A stretch of DNA of 7,513 nucleotides from Tidjanibacter sp. (lineage in GTDB: Bacteria; Bacteroidota; Bacteroidia; Bacteroidales; Rikenellaceae), in assembly GCA_017547065.1 (NCBI GenBank), contig JAFYRC010000013.1, positions 1-7,513 of the forward strand, in the 5' to 3' direction. The notes under the pieces were generated by a model. The model did no database searches and had not been told where the DNA came from. It saw nothing but the letters and a program-made list of their open reading frames with translations. Below, piece by piece: positions 1 through 7,513 of the stretch. The position numbers were made by a program, and so were the translations under genes. Each line of letters begins with the position of its first letter. Position 1 is the first letter of the stretch.

Positions 1-139
1 CACCCTGACCAATAAAAATGCTGTCAATCATGTTGTACAACGACGAGGCCGTCATTGCAATGATTGCCGGTACCGCATATTTGCGTAGTAGTTTACCAAT
101 ACTTTCCGTTCCGAGTTCTGTCGGAATAACTTGTGCCAT
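1..139 (-). CDS. MATE family efflux transporter, N-terminal fragment (runs off the left edge)
   Basis: The minus strand from the ATG at 137-139 is open to the window edge for 46 codons and begins MAQVIPTELGTESIGKLL. Residues 22-46 hold the hydrophobic first helix ending in MIDSIFIGQG. This pattern (short polar start, GTESIGKLL, then a helix with SLYNMID and FIGQG) is what I know from the start of MATE/NorM-type drug and metabolite:cation antiporters, polytopic inner-membrane proteins that export small molecules. Only about a tenth of a usual 440-460 residue protein is visible, so substrate and subfamily cannot be called. The gene starts 49 nt after atpD. Its leader is A+T-rich, with a TATATTTT (171-178) that nearly matches the Bacteroidota -7 consensus TAnnTTTG, but no TTTG at the expected -33 spacing. 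The fragment is about 45% G+C, lower than the neighbours. Confidence 0.85.
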   Translation of the reverse strand, partial: MAQVIPTELGTESIGKLLRKYAVPAIIAMTASSLYNMIDSIFIGQG

Positions 140-169
140 GTTTCTTCGTTTTGTCTAACCTCTAATGTT

Positions 170-1744
<1,575 letters not shown>

Positions 1745-1748
1745 CATA

Positions 1749-3149
1749 TTAGTTCTCCGCCATAAAGGCCTCGATTTCCTCCACGGTCACGGGAATGTGT
1801 TTGTCGCCACCGAGCATTGTGTTGCCACTCTCGGTGATGAGCAGGTCGTCCTCGATGCGGATACCGCCGAAGTTGTAGAACTCCTCCAACTTGGAGTAGT
1901 TGATAAACTCCTCACACTTCTTCTCGGCCTTCCACTGCTCGATGTAGGCAGGGATGAAGTAGATGCCGGGCTCGTCGGTGAGCACCGTACCGGGGCGCAG
2001 ACGCCACCTCTCACGGATGATGCAGGTGTCAATCTCCTCGGCACGAGCCTGCATAGCCTCATAGTGGGCCATACCCCTCTCGCCCATAGCCTCGCAGTCG
2101 TGTACGTCCATACCGAGTCCGTGACCCAAGCCGTGGGGCATGAAGAGCCTAACGGCACCAGCTGCCACAGCCTCGTCGGCGTCACCCTTCATCAGACCCA
2201 AGCCAATTAGGCCTTCGGCCAAAGCCTTGTAGGAGGCGTTGTGGAGGTCGGTGTACATGCCGGGTTTGGCAATGCGCAACACCTCGTCGTGGGCGTGGAG
2301 CACAACGTTGTAAATATCCCTCTGTATGGGCGAGAACTTACCACTCACGGGGAACGTACGGGTGTGGTCCGAGCAGTAGTTGTTGACGGTTTCACCACCG
2401 GCGTCCACCAACAGCAGGCGACCATTCTCGCAAATACCGTCGTGGGAGTGGTTGTGGAGTGTTTCACCATGCTGTGACACGATGGAGTGGAACGACACGC
2501 CGGCGCCCATCTGGTGTGTTACACCCTCCATAGCACCTGCAATGGTCCTCTCACTCACACCCTGTTTGGTCAGGCGCATAGCGGTGGTGTGCATGGCATA
2601 GCCAATCTGGAAGGCCCTCTCCATCTCTTCAATCTCCTCGGCACTTTTCACCTCCCTCATGGCGGCCACGTTGATGGCCAGGTCGGGGGAGTAGTGGTTG
2701 TAGTGCTCGGAGGTGGGAATACCGGTAAGGTCGCTCATCAGGAGCACGCCCTCGCCACGGTAGGGCACAAGGTAGTGCACCTTGCGTCCGGCCTTCACGG
2801 CACCCTGCACACAGTCGTAGGCGGCAGCCAGGGGAGCGCTCTGACCTACGCCCACACTCTCGGCCAACTCCTTAATGGAGGGCTGGGGACCCATCCAGAT
2901 GATGTCGTCCACGGTGTAGTCGTTGCCAAAGAGGGCATCAACATCGCTATCGAGGTCAATCACACCAATGAGGTTGGCATTCTGGAGTCCGAAGTAGTAG
3001 AGGAAGGTGCTGTCCTGACGGAAGCCATAGGCATTGTCGAAGTAGTTGCGGGGTGCCTCACCATTGCCGATGAGCACCACGATACCTCCCTTGGGCATTC
3101 GCCTTCGCAGTTCGTTGCGACGAGCGATATAGGTGTTTCGTGTAAACAT
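1749..3149 (-). CDS. pepP: Xaa-Pro aminopeptidase (aminopeptidase P, peptidase family M24B)
   Basis: This is probably a cytosolic metalloprotease that removes the N-terminal residue from peptides with proline in second position. At 466 residues it has the usual two parts: an AMP_N-type N-terminal domain (about 1-150) and a pita-bread catalytic domain (about 165-450). All five expected dinuclear-metal ligands can be placed: Asp249 in LLLVDAG, Asp261 in CSDHTRTFPV, His343 in HGLGHGLG, Glu393 in TDEPGIYF and Glu433 in GGIRIEDD. No signal peptide is seen. Prolidase (M24B, Xaa-Pro dipeptidase) is the main alternative; the complete AMP_N domain and GLGHGLGMDVHD favour aminopeptidase P. The ATG at 3147-3149 lies 16 nt after the folE stop in an A+T-rich gap without a Shine-Dalgarno, and the gene ends 27 nt before atpD, so it fits the same unit. 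Confidence 0.93.
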   Translation of the reverse strand: MFTRNTYIARRNELRRRMPKGGIVVLIGNGEAPRNYFDNAYGFRQDSTFLYYFGLQNANLIGVIDLDSDVDALFGNDYTVDDIIWMGPQPSIKELAESVGVGQSAPLAAAYDCVQGAVKAGRKVHYLVPYRGEGVLLMSDLTGIPTSEHYNHYSPDLAINVAAMREVKSAEEIEEMERAFQIGYAMHTTAMRLTKQGVSERTIAGAMEGVTHQMGAGVSFHSIVSQHGETLHNHSHDGICENGRLLLVDAGGETVNNYCSDHTRTFPVSGKFSPIQRDIYNVVLHAHDEVLRIAKPGMYTDLHNASYKALAEGLIGLGLMKGDADEAVAAGAVRLFMPHGLGHGLGMDVHDCEAMGERGMAHYEAMQARAEEIDTCIIRERWRLRPGTVLTDEPGIYFIPAYIEQWKAEKKCEEFINYSKLEEFYNFGGIRIEDDLLITESGNTMLGGDKHIPVTVEEIEAFMAEN

Positions 3150-3165
3150 ATTTCAAAAAGTAATT

Positions 3166-3762
3166 TTAGTGCAACTTTGCGCCGATGAGGTCGAGGAACT
3201 CCTGGCGGGTGAGCTGTTGGTTGAGGAATGCACCGCTGAAAGCCGAGGTGGTCGTAATAGAGTTCTGTTTCTGCACACCCCTCATCTGCATGCACATGTG
3301 GGCAGCCTCAATAACCACGGCTACACCCAGCGGATTGAGAGTCTCCTGAATACAATCCCTAATCTGCATAGTCAACCTCTCCTGCACCTGCAACCTTCGG
3401 GCAAAACTCTCCACACAACGAGGGATTTTCGAGAGGCCCGTAATCTGTCCGTTGGGAATGTAGGCAATGTGGGCCTTGCCGTAGAATGGCAACATGTGGT
3501 GCTCGCAGAGGGAGTAGATTTCGATGTCCTTCACGATAACCATCTGTTTGTAGTCCTCCTTGAAAATGGCCGAGCGGAGAATCTCCGCAGGGTCTTCGTT
3601 GTAGCCCTTGGTCAGGAACTGCATACATTTGGCCACCCTCTCGGGGGTCTTCAACAGTCCCTCACGGTTGACATCCTCGCCCAGCAGGTCGAGAATGGCG
3701 TGGTAGTGTTCCATCAGCTTGGCTGTGGTTTCGGGGTCGTAGATTTCCTCTTTTGTGTACAT
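3166..3762 (-). CDS. folE: GTP cyclohydrolase I
   Basis: The enzyme converts GTP to 7,8-dihydroneopterin triphosphate, the first step of tetrahydrofolate synthesis, and can also feed queuosine or other pterin pathways. It is a cytosolic decamer in known members. The 198-residue product has the zinc ligands Cys86 and His89 in [10 protein letters not shown] and Cys157 in [10 protein letters not shown], with His88 and His155 at the positions equivalent to the E. coli catalytic histidines (112 and 179). [10 protein letters not shown] (37-46) and the late block [12 protein letters not shown] (168-179) are also typical of the family. It is slightly shorter at the N-terminus than the 222-residue E. 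coli enzyme, but the core is complete. The ATG at 3760-3762 is 26 nt after the lipoprotein stop, preceded by an A-rich run and no good Shine-Dalgarno. No other folate gene is in the window. Confidence 0.98.
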   Translation of the reverse strand: MYTKEEIYDPETTAKLMEHYHAILDLLGEDVNREGLLKTPERVAKCMQFLTKGYNEDPAEILRSAIFKEDYKQMVIVKDIEIYSLCEHHMLPFYGKAHIAYIPNGQITGLSKIPRCVESFARRLQVQERLTMQIRDCIQETLNPLGVAVVIEAAHMCMQMRGVQKQNSITTTSAFSGAFLNQQLTRQEFLDLIGAKLH

Positions 3763-3788
3763 GGGTCTATATACTTTTTTTGTTCTCT

Positions 3789-4727
3789 TTATTTCCTACT
3801 CTTTTTACCCTTCTTGCTGGCCTTCTCTTTGGCCTCGGCAGCCTCCTTGGTGCGCTTGTCAATGGCCTCCAACGAGTCGCGTGAGAGCATGGGCACCACG
3901 GCGTCCAGCGTGCCATAGACCTCAATAGAGTCGGCGAGCACAACCTGGGGCCTGAACTGCATCACCGAATCCATGTGGGCCAGAGCCTCCTCGCTGGGTG
4001 GTATGTAGGTTATACGCAGCGAGTCGATGGTGATGTGGGGTTTTTCTTCACGTTTGGCATAGTCGGCAAACTGAATGAAGTACTCCACGGCGCCCTCCTT
4101 GGGGTGCAGGGTTGTTTTGTACTCCTTGCGCTCGCCGTGGGAGAGCGAGGTGCGCAGGTAGTGGTTGCGATTACCATCCTTATCCAGTGTCCACTGGGTG
4201 CTTTGGAGGTGTGTGTTCTTGTCGAGGGTGTCGATGTGGTAGTTGTAGACAATCACATATTCACCCTTGTCACGAATGGGAAGCGAGAGCACCAATCGGG
4301 TGGTGTCTTTCATGCGCTTCACCGTAATTTTGTCCACGCTCTTGACCTCCCTGCTACACATCGATTTGGCCAGCGAGTCGATGTAGTTGAGGTTGCGCAA
4401 CTTCTGCTCATAGCCGTTGGCCATCGATTCAAGCGAGGCAATGGTGCCCTCAATCACGTCGCTCAGGCGGGCACTCTTACGCTTCTGGAAGTTGGCCAGA
4501 GTGTTGAAAAAGTCGTCCTGCGAGTAGCCATACTTGTTGAGAATTGGAGTGTAGATGTCCAGGCTGTCGGTGTCGAGCTTCTGGGCCTTGGCATAGGCAT
4601 TCACAAGGAACATCTCCCTTGTGATGTTCTCCAACTCCCTATCAGGGATAACCTTGTGTCGTGCACAGCCGCCCGCAACGAGGGCCACTGCCACCACAAG
4701 AGCTATATATCTAAAAACGTGTTTCAT
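3789..4727 (-). CDS. DUF4296-type lipoprotein with a beta-rich domain and Lys-rich tail
   Basis: The 312-residue product starts with a lipoprotein signal: a hydrophobic stretch (7-19) and the lipobox-like VAGGC with Cys21, so the mature protein should be lipid-anchored to an envelope membrane. Residues about 25-110 resemble DUF4296: [11 protein letters not shown], an ALA-type helix region with [13 protein letters not shown], and [15 protein letters not shown]. Residues about 143-242 alternate charged and hydrophobic residues as in a beta-sandwich and end in [13 protein letters not shown], a strand like the last one of many carbohydrate-binding folds; that similarity is my inference. Residues 289-312 form a strongly basic Ala/Lys/Glu tail. 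The function of DUF4296 is not known to me. The start overlaps the end of the upstream Lol-type permease by 17 nt, which suggests translational coupling and perhaps a joint role in envelope assembly. Confidence 0.8.
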   Translation of the reverse strand: MKHVFRYIALVVAVALVAGGCARHKVIPDRELENITREMFLVNAYAKAQKLDTDSLDIYTPILNKYGYSQDDFFNTLANFQKRKSARLSDVIEGTIASLESMANGYEQKLRNLNYIDSLAKSMCSREVKSVDKITVKRMKDTTRLVLSLPIRDKGEYVIVYNYHIDTLDKNTHLQSTQWTLDKDGNRNHYLRTSLSHGERKEYKTTLHPKEGAVEYFIQFADYAKREEKPHITIDSLRITYIPPSEEALAHMDSVMQFRPQVVLADSIEVYGTLDAVVPMLSRDSLEAIDKRTKEAAEAKEKASKKGKKSRK

Positions 4728-5961
4728 CGGGTTTGTTAATTTTCGGAACCATTCTCCGAACAGTAAGTTTTGTTATCACATAATTGACGGCCATCACCGC
4801 CACAATAATCATCACAACATCGGCTCCTCTCACCTCCACGGGGTAGTTCTCCACAAGGAATGTGTTGCCAGGCATCTTCACCAACCCAAAGGTTATCTGG
4901 GCCCAGCAGACCATAAGTCCGCCAATCACTCCCCACACCACGCCTCGCAGGCCGATGAGTACACCCTCAATGGTGAAGACCCTGCGAACAAACGTGTTGC
5001 GTGCACCAATAGCATAGAGCGTGGCCGTGTCGTTGCGCTTCTCGATGATGAGCATCACCAGCGAGCCGATAATCGACACCGTGGCGATGAGCGTGACGAG
5101 CAACAGTATGAGGAAAATGCTTGCCTTCTCAACCTTCATCACTTTATAGAGGGTCTCGTTGCGCTCATAGCGGTTCTCCACCTTGAAGCCCTCGCCCAGT
5201 GCGCGCCTAAGTTCCTTCTGTACCACCTCCATCTTGGCACCATCAGCTACCCTCACAGCCACCCTCGAAGCCCTACCCTCGGAGGCGAGGAGTTCTTCGG
5301 CCACGTCGAGCGACACAAAGAGGTGGTTTGTAAGTTCGGTGGCTGCGTCGGTGAGTGTACCCGCGTGGTCCACCTTCACGGTACGAATGGCGCTCATCGG
5401 CAACAGCGACGAGATGTTCTCCCTGCGCATTGCGTGGATGGAAAGCTTGCCATGCAGGGCCGCATTGCGCACCGAGTAGCCGTCGGCAAAGATGTTGTCC
5501 AGGTCGAATCCAACCACAGCCCTACGTCGTTCGCCGTGGGTGAGGTTCCAACCACCATACCACACCATGTTGCTATCGGCCAGGGGAATGACCTCGGCAT
5601 AGCGGTCATCCACACCTCGGAGCGTGGCGAACATCTGCTTGCGTCCATACTCCACCAACACACTCTCCTCCAAGTAGAACGAGTGGGACGCAATGCCTCC
5701 TGCCGTGGTCAGCACCTCCTCGATTAACCCTCTTCGCTCGAAGGTTGTACCCTTCGCGGGGCTGATAATCAGGTCGGCTTCGGTGGTGTCGTGGATGGAG
5801 TGGAGAATGGAGTTGAAACCATTCATCACCGACATCAGGATCACCATCGCCGCTACCGCCACGCCAATAGCCACCGAGCTCACCGTCGCCGTGGTGTTAA
5901 TCACCGACAGCGACTTGCGAGAACGCAGGTAGCGACGTGCAAAGAGTAGTGGTAGGCGCAT
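4711..5961 (-). CDS. LolC/LolE-type ABC transporter permease (FtsX/MacB-like fold)
   Basis: This is an inner-membrane permease of the family that extracts lipoproteins for transfer to the outer membrane. The 416-residue product begins LLFARRYLRSRKSLSVIN, the amphipathic start typical of LolC/LolE. It has one helix at about 20-46, a large periplasmic domain (about 50-275), and three C-terminal helices (about 280-306, 331-358 and 378-400). Between the second and third helices lies the cytosolic coupling segment IIEKRNDTATLYAIGA, the family signature that contacts the ATPase. No LolD-like ATPase is in the window, so it must be supplied from elsewhere. A single gene suggests a homodimer or a partner at another locus. 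It starts 49 nt after rbfA and overlaps the next gene by 17 nt. From memory, rbfA followed by such a permease also occurs in other Bacteroidales. A MacB or FtsX role is a weaker alternative. Confidence 0.88.
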   Translation of the reverse strand: MRLPLLFARRYLRSRKSLSVINTTATVSSVAIGVAVAAMVILMSVMNGFNSILHSIHDTTEADLIISPAKGTTFERRGLIEEVLTTAGGIASHSFYLEESVLVEYGRKQMFATLRGVDDRYAEVIPLADSNMVWYGGWNLTHGERRRAVVGFDLDNIFADGYSVRNAALHGKLSIHAMRRENISSLLPMSAIRTVKVDHAGTLTDAATELTNHLFVSLDVAEELLASEGRASRVAVRVADGAKMEVVQKELRRALGEGFKVENRYERNETLYKVMKVEKASIFLILLLVTLIATVSIIGSLVMLIIEKRNDTATLYAIGARNTFVRRVFTIEGVLIGLRGVVWGVIGGLMVCWAQITFGLVKMPGNTFLVENYPVEVRGADVVMIIVAVMAVNYVITKLTVRRMVPKINKPDETRF

Positions 5962-5983
5962 TGGGTTGTGTGGTTTGTTGTTG

Positions 5984-6001
5984 GGGTGGTAGTTGCCACC
6001 C
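5984..6001 (-). other. GC-rich hairpin in the rbfA-permease gap
   Basis: GGGTGG (6001-5996 on the minus strand) and CCACCC (5989-5984) form a perfect 6-bp inverted repeat with a 6-nt loop, CAACTA. It lies inside the 49-nt gap, 9 nt after the rbfA stop codon and 22 nt before the permease ATG. The sequence after it is CA-rich (CAACAACAAACC) with no T tract, so it is not a standard intrinsic terminator. An mRNA processing or stability stem, or a partial attenuator, would fit. The pairing is seen; the role is not. Confidence 0.45.
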
Positions 6002-6010
6002 GTTTACACA

Positions 6011-6364
6011 CTACTTTTTGAGTAGGTTGTCGATATTCTCGATATACTCCAGCGAGTCGTCGAGGAAGAAGCTAATCTCGGGCACCACGCGCAACTGATT
6101 ACGCATCCTTGCGCCGAGCAACTTACGCACCCTCCACGCATCGGCCTGGATGCGCTCCATCACCTCTTCGTGTTTGTCGAAGGGGAAGATGCTCAGGTGT
6201 ATCCTTGCATACTCCAAGTCGGGGCTGACCCTCACGGCCGTAACAGACACAATTACACCTCTCACGAGGTCGGCGCACTCTTTCAGGAAGAGTTCGCTAA
6301 TGTCCTTTTGTATTTGACGAGCAACTTTCTGCTGTCGTGTGCTTTCGCCTGCTAAGTTTTCCAT
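6011..6364 (-). CDS. rbfA: 30S ribosome-binding factor A
   Basis: RbfA is a small cytosolic KH-fold protein that binds the 30S subunit during 16S rRNA maturation and helps growth at low temperature in known species. The 117-residue product has the expected length and blocks: the N-terminal helix STRQQKVARQIQKDISELF (8-26), the strand VIVSVTAVRVSPDLEYARIHLSI within 37-59, the helix about 65-90, and the C-terminal LRVVPEISFFLDDSLEYIE region (91-109), which is the most recognisable part of the family. The ATG at 6362-6364 comes 17 nt after the barrel gene's stop and is preceded directly by GAGGT. That is too close to act as a normal Shine-Dalgarno. The stop is TAG. Its neighbours are envelope genes; other ribosome-maturation genes such as infB or truB are not seen here. 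Confidence 0.96.
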   Translation of the reverse strand: MENLAGESTRQQKVARQIQKDISELFLKECADLVRGVIVSVTAVRVSPDLEYARIHLSIFPFDKHEEVMERIQADAWRVRKLLGARMRNQLRVVPEISFFLDDSLEYIENIDNLLKK

Positions 6365-6381
6365 ACCTCAATATTTACTAA

Positions 6382-7197
6382 TTATTCTTTACTCTCTACT
6401 AATTTTCCACTTTCAATTTCCGCAGCCGCAATCTTGGCTGCACGGGCTGCGGCCCTTTGAGTGGGGCTCCAAGCCCACGAGCCGGAGTGGTTCCAGTGGT
6501 AGGCCACACCAAAGCTCAGGTTTATATTATCCAGCGGCGAGCGCAGGAACTGGGTGCCTGAGTAGATGGTTTTCCTCTTCACGATATCCGAGTAGCCAAA
6601 GTAGTAGCGGAACTCGCTCATAATCTCCCACTGTCCGAAGCTCCAACCGCCACCCAAGCCCACGCACAAACCATAGGCAAAGCGGTTGTCCCTCACGGTC
6701 ATCCACTCGTAGGGGTGTTCCTCAATCTTGCCCGTTTCGTTGTCGATGTAGAACTCCGTGGAGTCGATGTAGAACGAGCCCGTGATACCTGCGTTGAGGT
6801 AGAGTCGCAACCTCTCATCGGCCAGCAGGACGTGGGGTTGCCACATCAGGGGCACCATTATGGAGTTGATACGCCTACCGTAGGTGTAGCGCTCCGTGTT
6901 GCGGTCGAGTGCGGCATACTGAAAACCCCTCTGCATAAATTCCAACTCCACGCTGATACCTCCCGCCACTTTGTCGTAGAGGTAGGAGTTGGGTTTGTCG
7001 CCACCATAGTAGACCCAAAAGAGGCCACCATTGAGCGCACCCCACAATGGTGGGCTGGTCCAGTGGGGGTAGAGGCGCACATCGGCGGTGCCGTAGCCAC
7101 CCTTCACACCCACATATTGGCGCTGGGCGTCGGCCTTGCAGATTGTTCCACAAAGCACAGCGCACGTTGCCACTATCGTAATAAAAAACCTATTCAT
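6382..7197 (-). CDS. Outer-membrane beta-barrel protein (PorT-like) with Ala-rich tail
   Basis: With the ATG at 7195-7197 the product is 271 residues. It starts with a Sec signal peptide, MNRFFITIVATCAVLC, and a likely signal peptidase I site after ADA (residue 24). The frame extends six codons further to a TTG at 7213-7215, but the ATG gives a normal-length signal peptide and is preceded by purine-rich sequence. The mature part starts QRQYVGVKGGYG and then alternates aromatic and small residues in amphipathic strands (for example SGTQFLRSPLDNINLSFGVAYHW near the end), as in the outer-membrane protein beta-barrel families of Bacteroidota. After the last strand there is an Ala-rich, probably helical tail of about 28 residues (TQRAAARAAKIAAAE), uncommon for a barrel, which usually ends on an aromatic residue. 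The precise role is unknown; a passive pore or a structural barrel are both possible. Confidence 0.75.
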   Translation of the reverse strand: MNRFFITIVATCAVLCGTICKADAQRQYVGVKGGYGTADVRLYPHWTSPPLWGALNGGLFWVYYGGDKPNSYLYDKVAGGISVELEFMQRGFQYAALDRNTERYTYGRRINSIMVPLMWQPHVLLADERLRLYLNAGITGSFYIDSTEFYIDNETGKIEEHPYEWMTVRDNRFAYGLCVGLGGGWSFGQWEIMSEFRYYFGYSDIVKRKTIYSGTQFLRSPLDNINLSFGVAYHWNHSGSWAWSPTQRAAARAAKIAAAEIESGKLVESKE

Positions 7198-7241
7198 TCT
7201 TCTCTTTCGTTTCAATCCGATTGGTTGTTTGTGTCGTGGTC

Positions 7242-7513
7242 TTACCTGCCGGTAACGCTACCCACGGCGCCCCTCATGCTACTCATACCCGAGCCAAAGC
7301 CACCCAGGCCACCGCCATTCTGGCTCTCCTGCTCGCGTTTGAGTGCTTCAAGGCGTTTCTTCTCCCTCTCTTCGAGAATCTTCTTGAGCCTTGCAGCCTC
7401 TGTCTTACGCAACTGCTCGTTGACGCTCTCGAAGGTGATGGGTGCAAAAATCTTCCTCATATCGGCGTTAATCTCCACCTCCCAGTTGGCCTTCACGCTC
7501 ATAATCTCCTCAC
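7242..7513 (-). CDS. Unrecognised protein, C-terminal part (runs off the right edge)
   Basis: I do not recognise this gene. The frame is open to the window edge. An ATG at 7500-7502 would give 86 residues, but upstream codons read EEI in frame, so the visible part is more likely the end of a longer protein. What can be seen is a mixed strand region (SVKANWEVEINADMRKIF, then APITFESVNEQL), a highly charged helix with coiled-coil potential (about residues 32-61 from that ATG, rich in Lys, Arg and Glu), and a flexible Gly/Ser-rich end (GGGLGGFGSG). There is no transmembrane segment or signal peptide in the visible part. GAGGAG before the ATG could act as a ribosome binding site, which would favour the short form, but Bacteroidota rarely depend on one. 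It ends 44 nt before the barrel gene and may be an envelope protein by neighbourhood only. Confidence 0.6.
   Translation of the reverse strand, partial: EEIMSVKANWEVEINADMRKIFAPITFESVNEQLRKTEAARLKKILEEREKKRLEALKREQESQNGGGLGGFGSGMSSMRGAVGSVTGR

Noticed and set aside
1749..3149. Prolidase (Xaa-Pro dipeptidase) instead of aminopeptidase P
   Set aside because: The complete AMP_N domain and the overall layout fit aminopeptidase P better, although the substrate cannot be proven from sequence.
3150..3165. TACTTTTTG just before the aminopeptidase gene as a -7 promoter element
   Set aside because: The spacing of the conserved bases is off by one and it would place the transcript start at or after the ATG.
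2487..3918. Plus-strand open frames of over 230 codons opposite the aminopeptidase and folE
   Set aside because: Both lie antisense to genes with intact catalytic motifs, and their translations are low-complexity shadows.
4621..5727. 368-codon open frame on the plus strand opposite the permease and lipoprotein genes
   Set aside because: It is His-rich, has no recognisable domain and crosses the border of two well-supported genes. It arises because the coding strand rarely uses codons that give stops in antisense.
7198..7215. TTG start giving the barrel protein six extra residues
   Set aside because: The ATG at 7195-7197 yields a standard signal peptide; the extra KRKRR-type residues are not needed.
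7242..7255. Inverted repeat TTACC-TGCC-GGTAA at the stop of the edge gene
   Set aside because: It has only 5 bp and no T tract follows on the transcribed strand, so it is not a credible terminator.

Overview
This window looks like a housekeeping stretch of a Bacteroidales chromosome (phylum Bacteroidota). An Alistipes/Rikenellaceae-like member is plausible, but the genus is a guess. The phylum call rests on four things: an F1-ATPase beta subunit with the long charged insertion known from Bacteroidota, a DUF4296 lipoprotein, a PorT-like outer-membrane barrel, and short gaps that almost all lack Shine-Dalgarno sequences. Sampled gene bodies run about 52-62% G+C. Arginine codons are unusual: AGG and CGC dominate, while CGG and AGA are nearly absent.

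All nine genes are on the minus strand, so the window is transcribed from high to low coordinates. In that order they are: the C-terminal part of an unrecognised Lys/Glu-rich protein (7242-7513, cut by the window edge); a secreted outer-membrane beta-barrel (6382-7197); rbfA (6011-6364); a LolC/LolE-type FtsX permease (4711-5961); a DUF4296 lipoprotein overlapping it by 17 nt (3789-4727); folE, GTP cyclohydrolase I (3166-3762); an M24B Xaa-Pro aminopeptidase (1749-3149); atpD (189-1721); and the first 46 codons of a MATE transporter (1-139). Gaps are 16-49 nt, and no stretch over 50 bases lacks a gene. One long operon, or a few read-through units, is the simplest reading.

Functionally the run mixes envelope biogenesis (barrel, Lol-type permease, lipoprotein) with ribosome maturation (RbfA), pterin synthesis (FolE), peptide turnover and energy conversion (AtpD). 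The closest functional pairing is the lipoprotein-sorting permease with the overlapping lipoprotein gene. The best candidate end of a transcription unit is just after atpD, where a small hairpin is followed by a T-rich tract, and where base composition falls in the MATE gene.

I see no mobile element, CRISPR array, RNA gene or clear new multi-gene system. The points worth a second look are small: an atpD with no atpC next to it; a three-unit 10-nt repeat and five-codon mini-ORF before atpD; a GC-rich hairpin between rbfA and the permease; a two-part lipoprotein coupled to the Lol permease; and a context-dependent choice of arginine codons.
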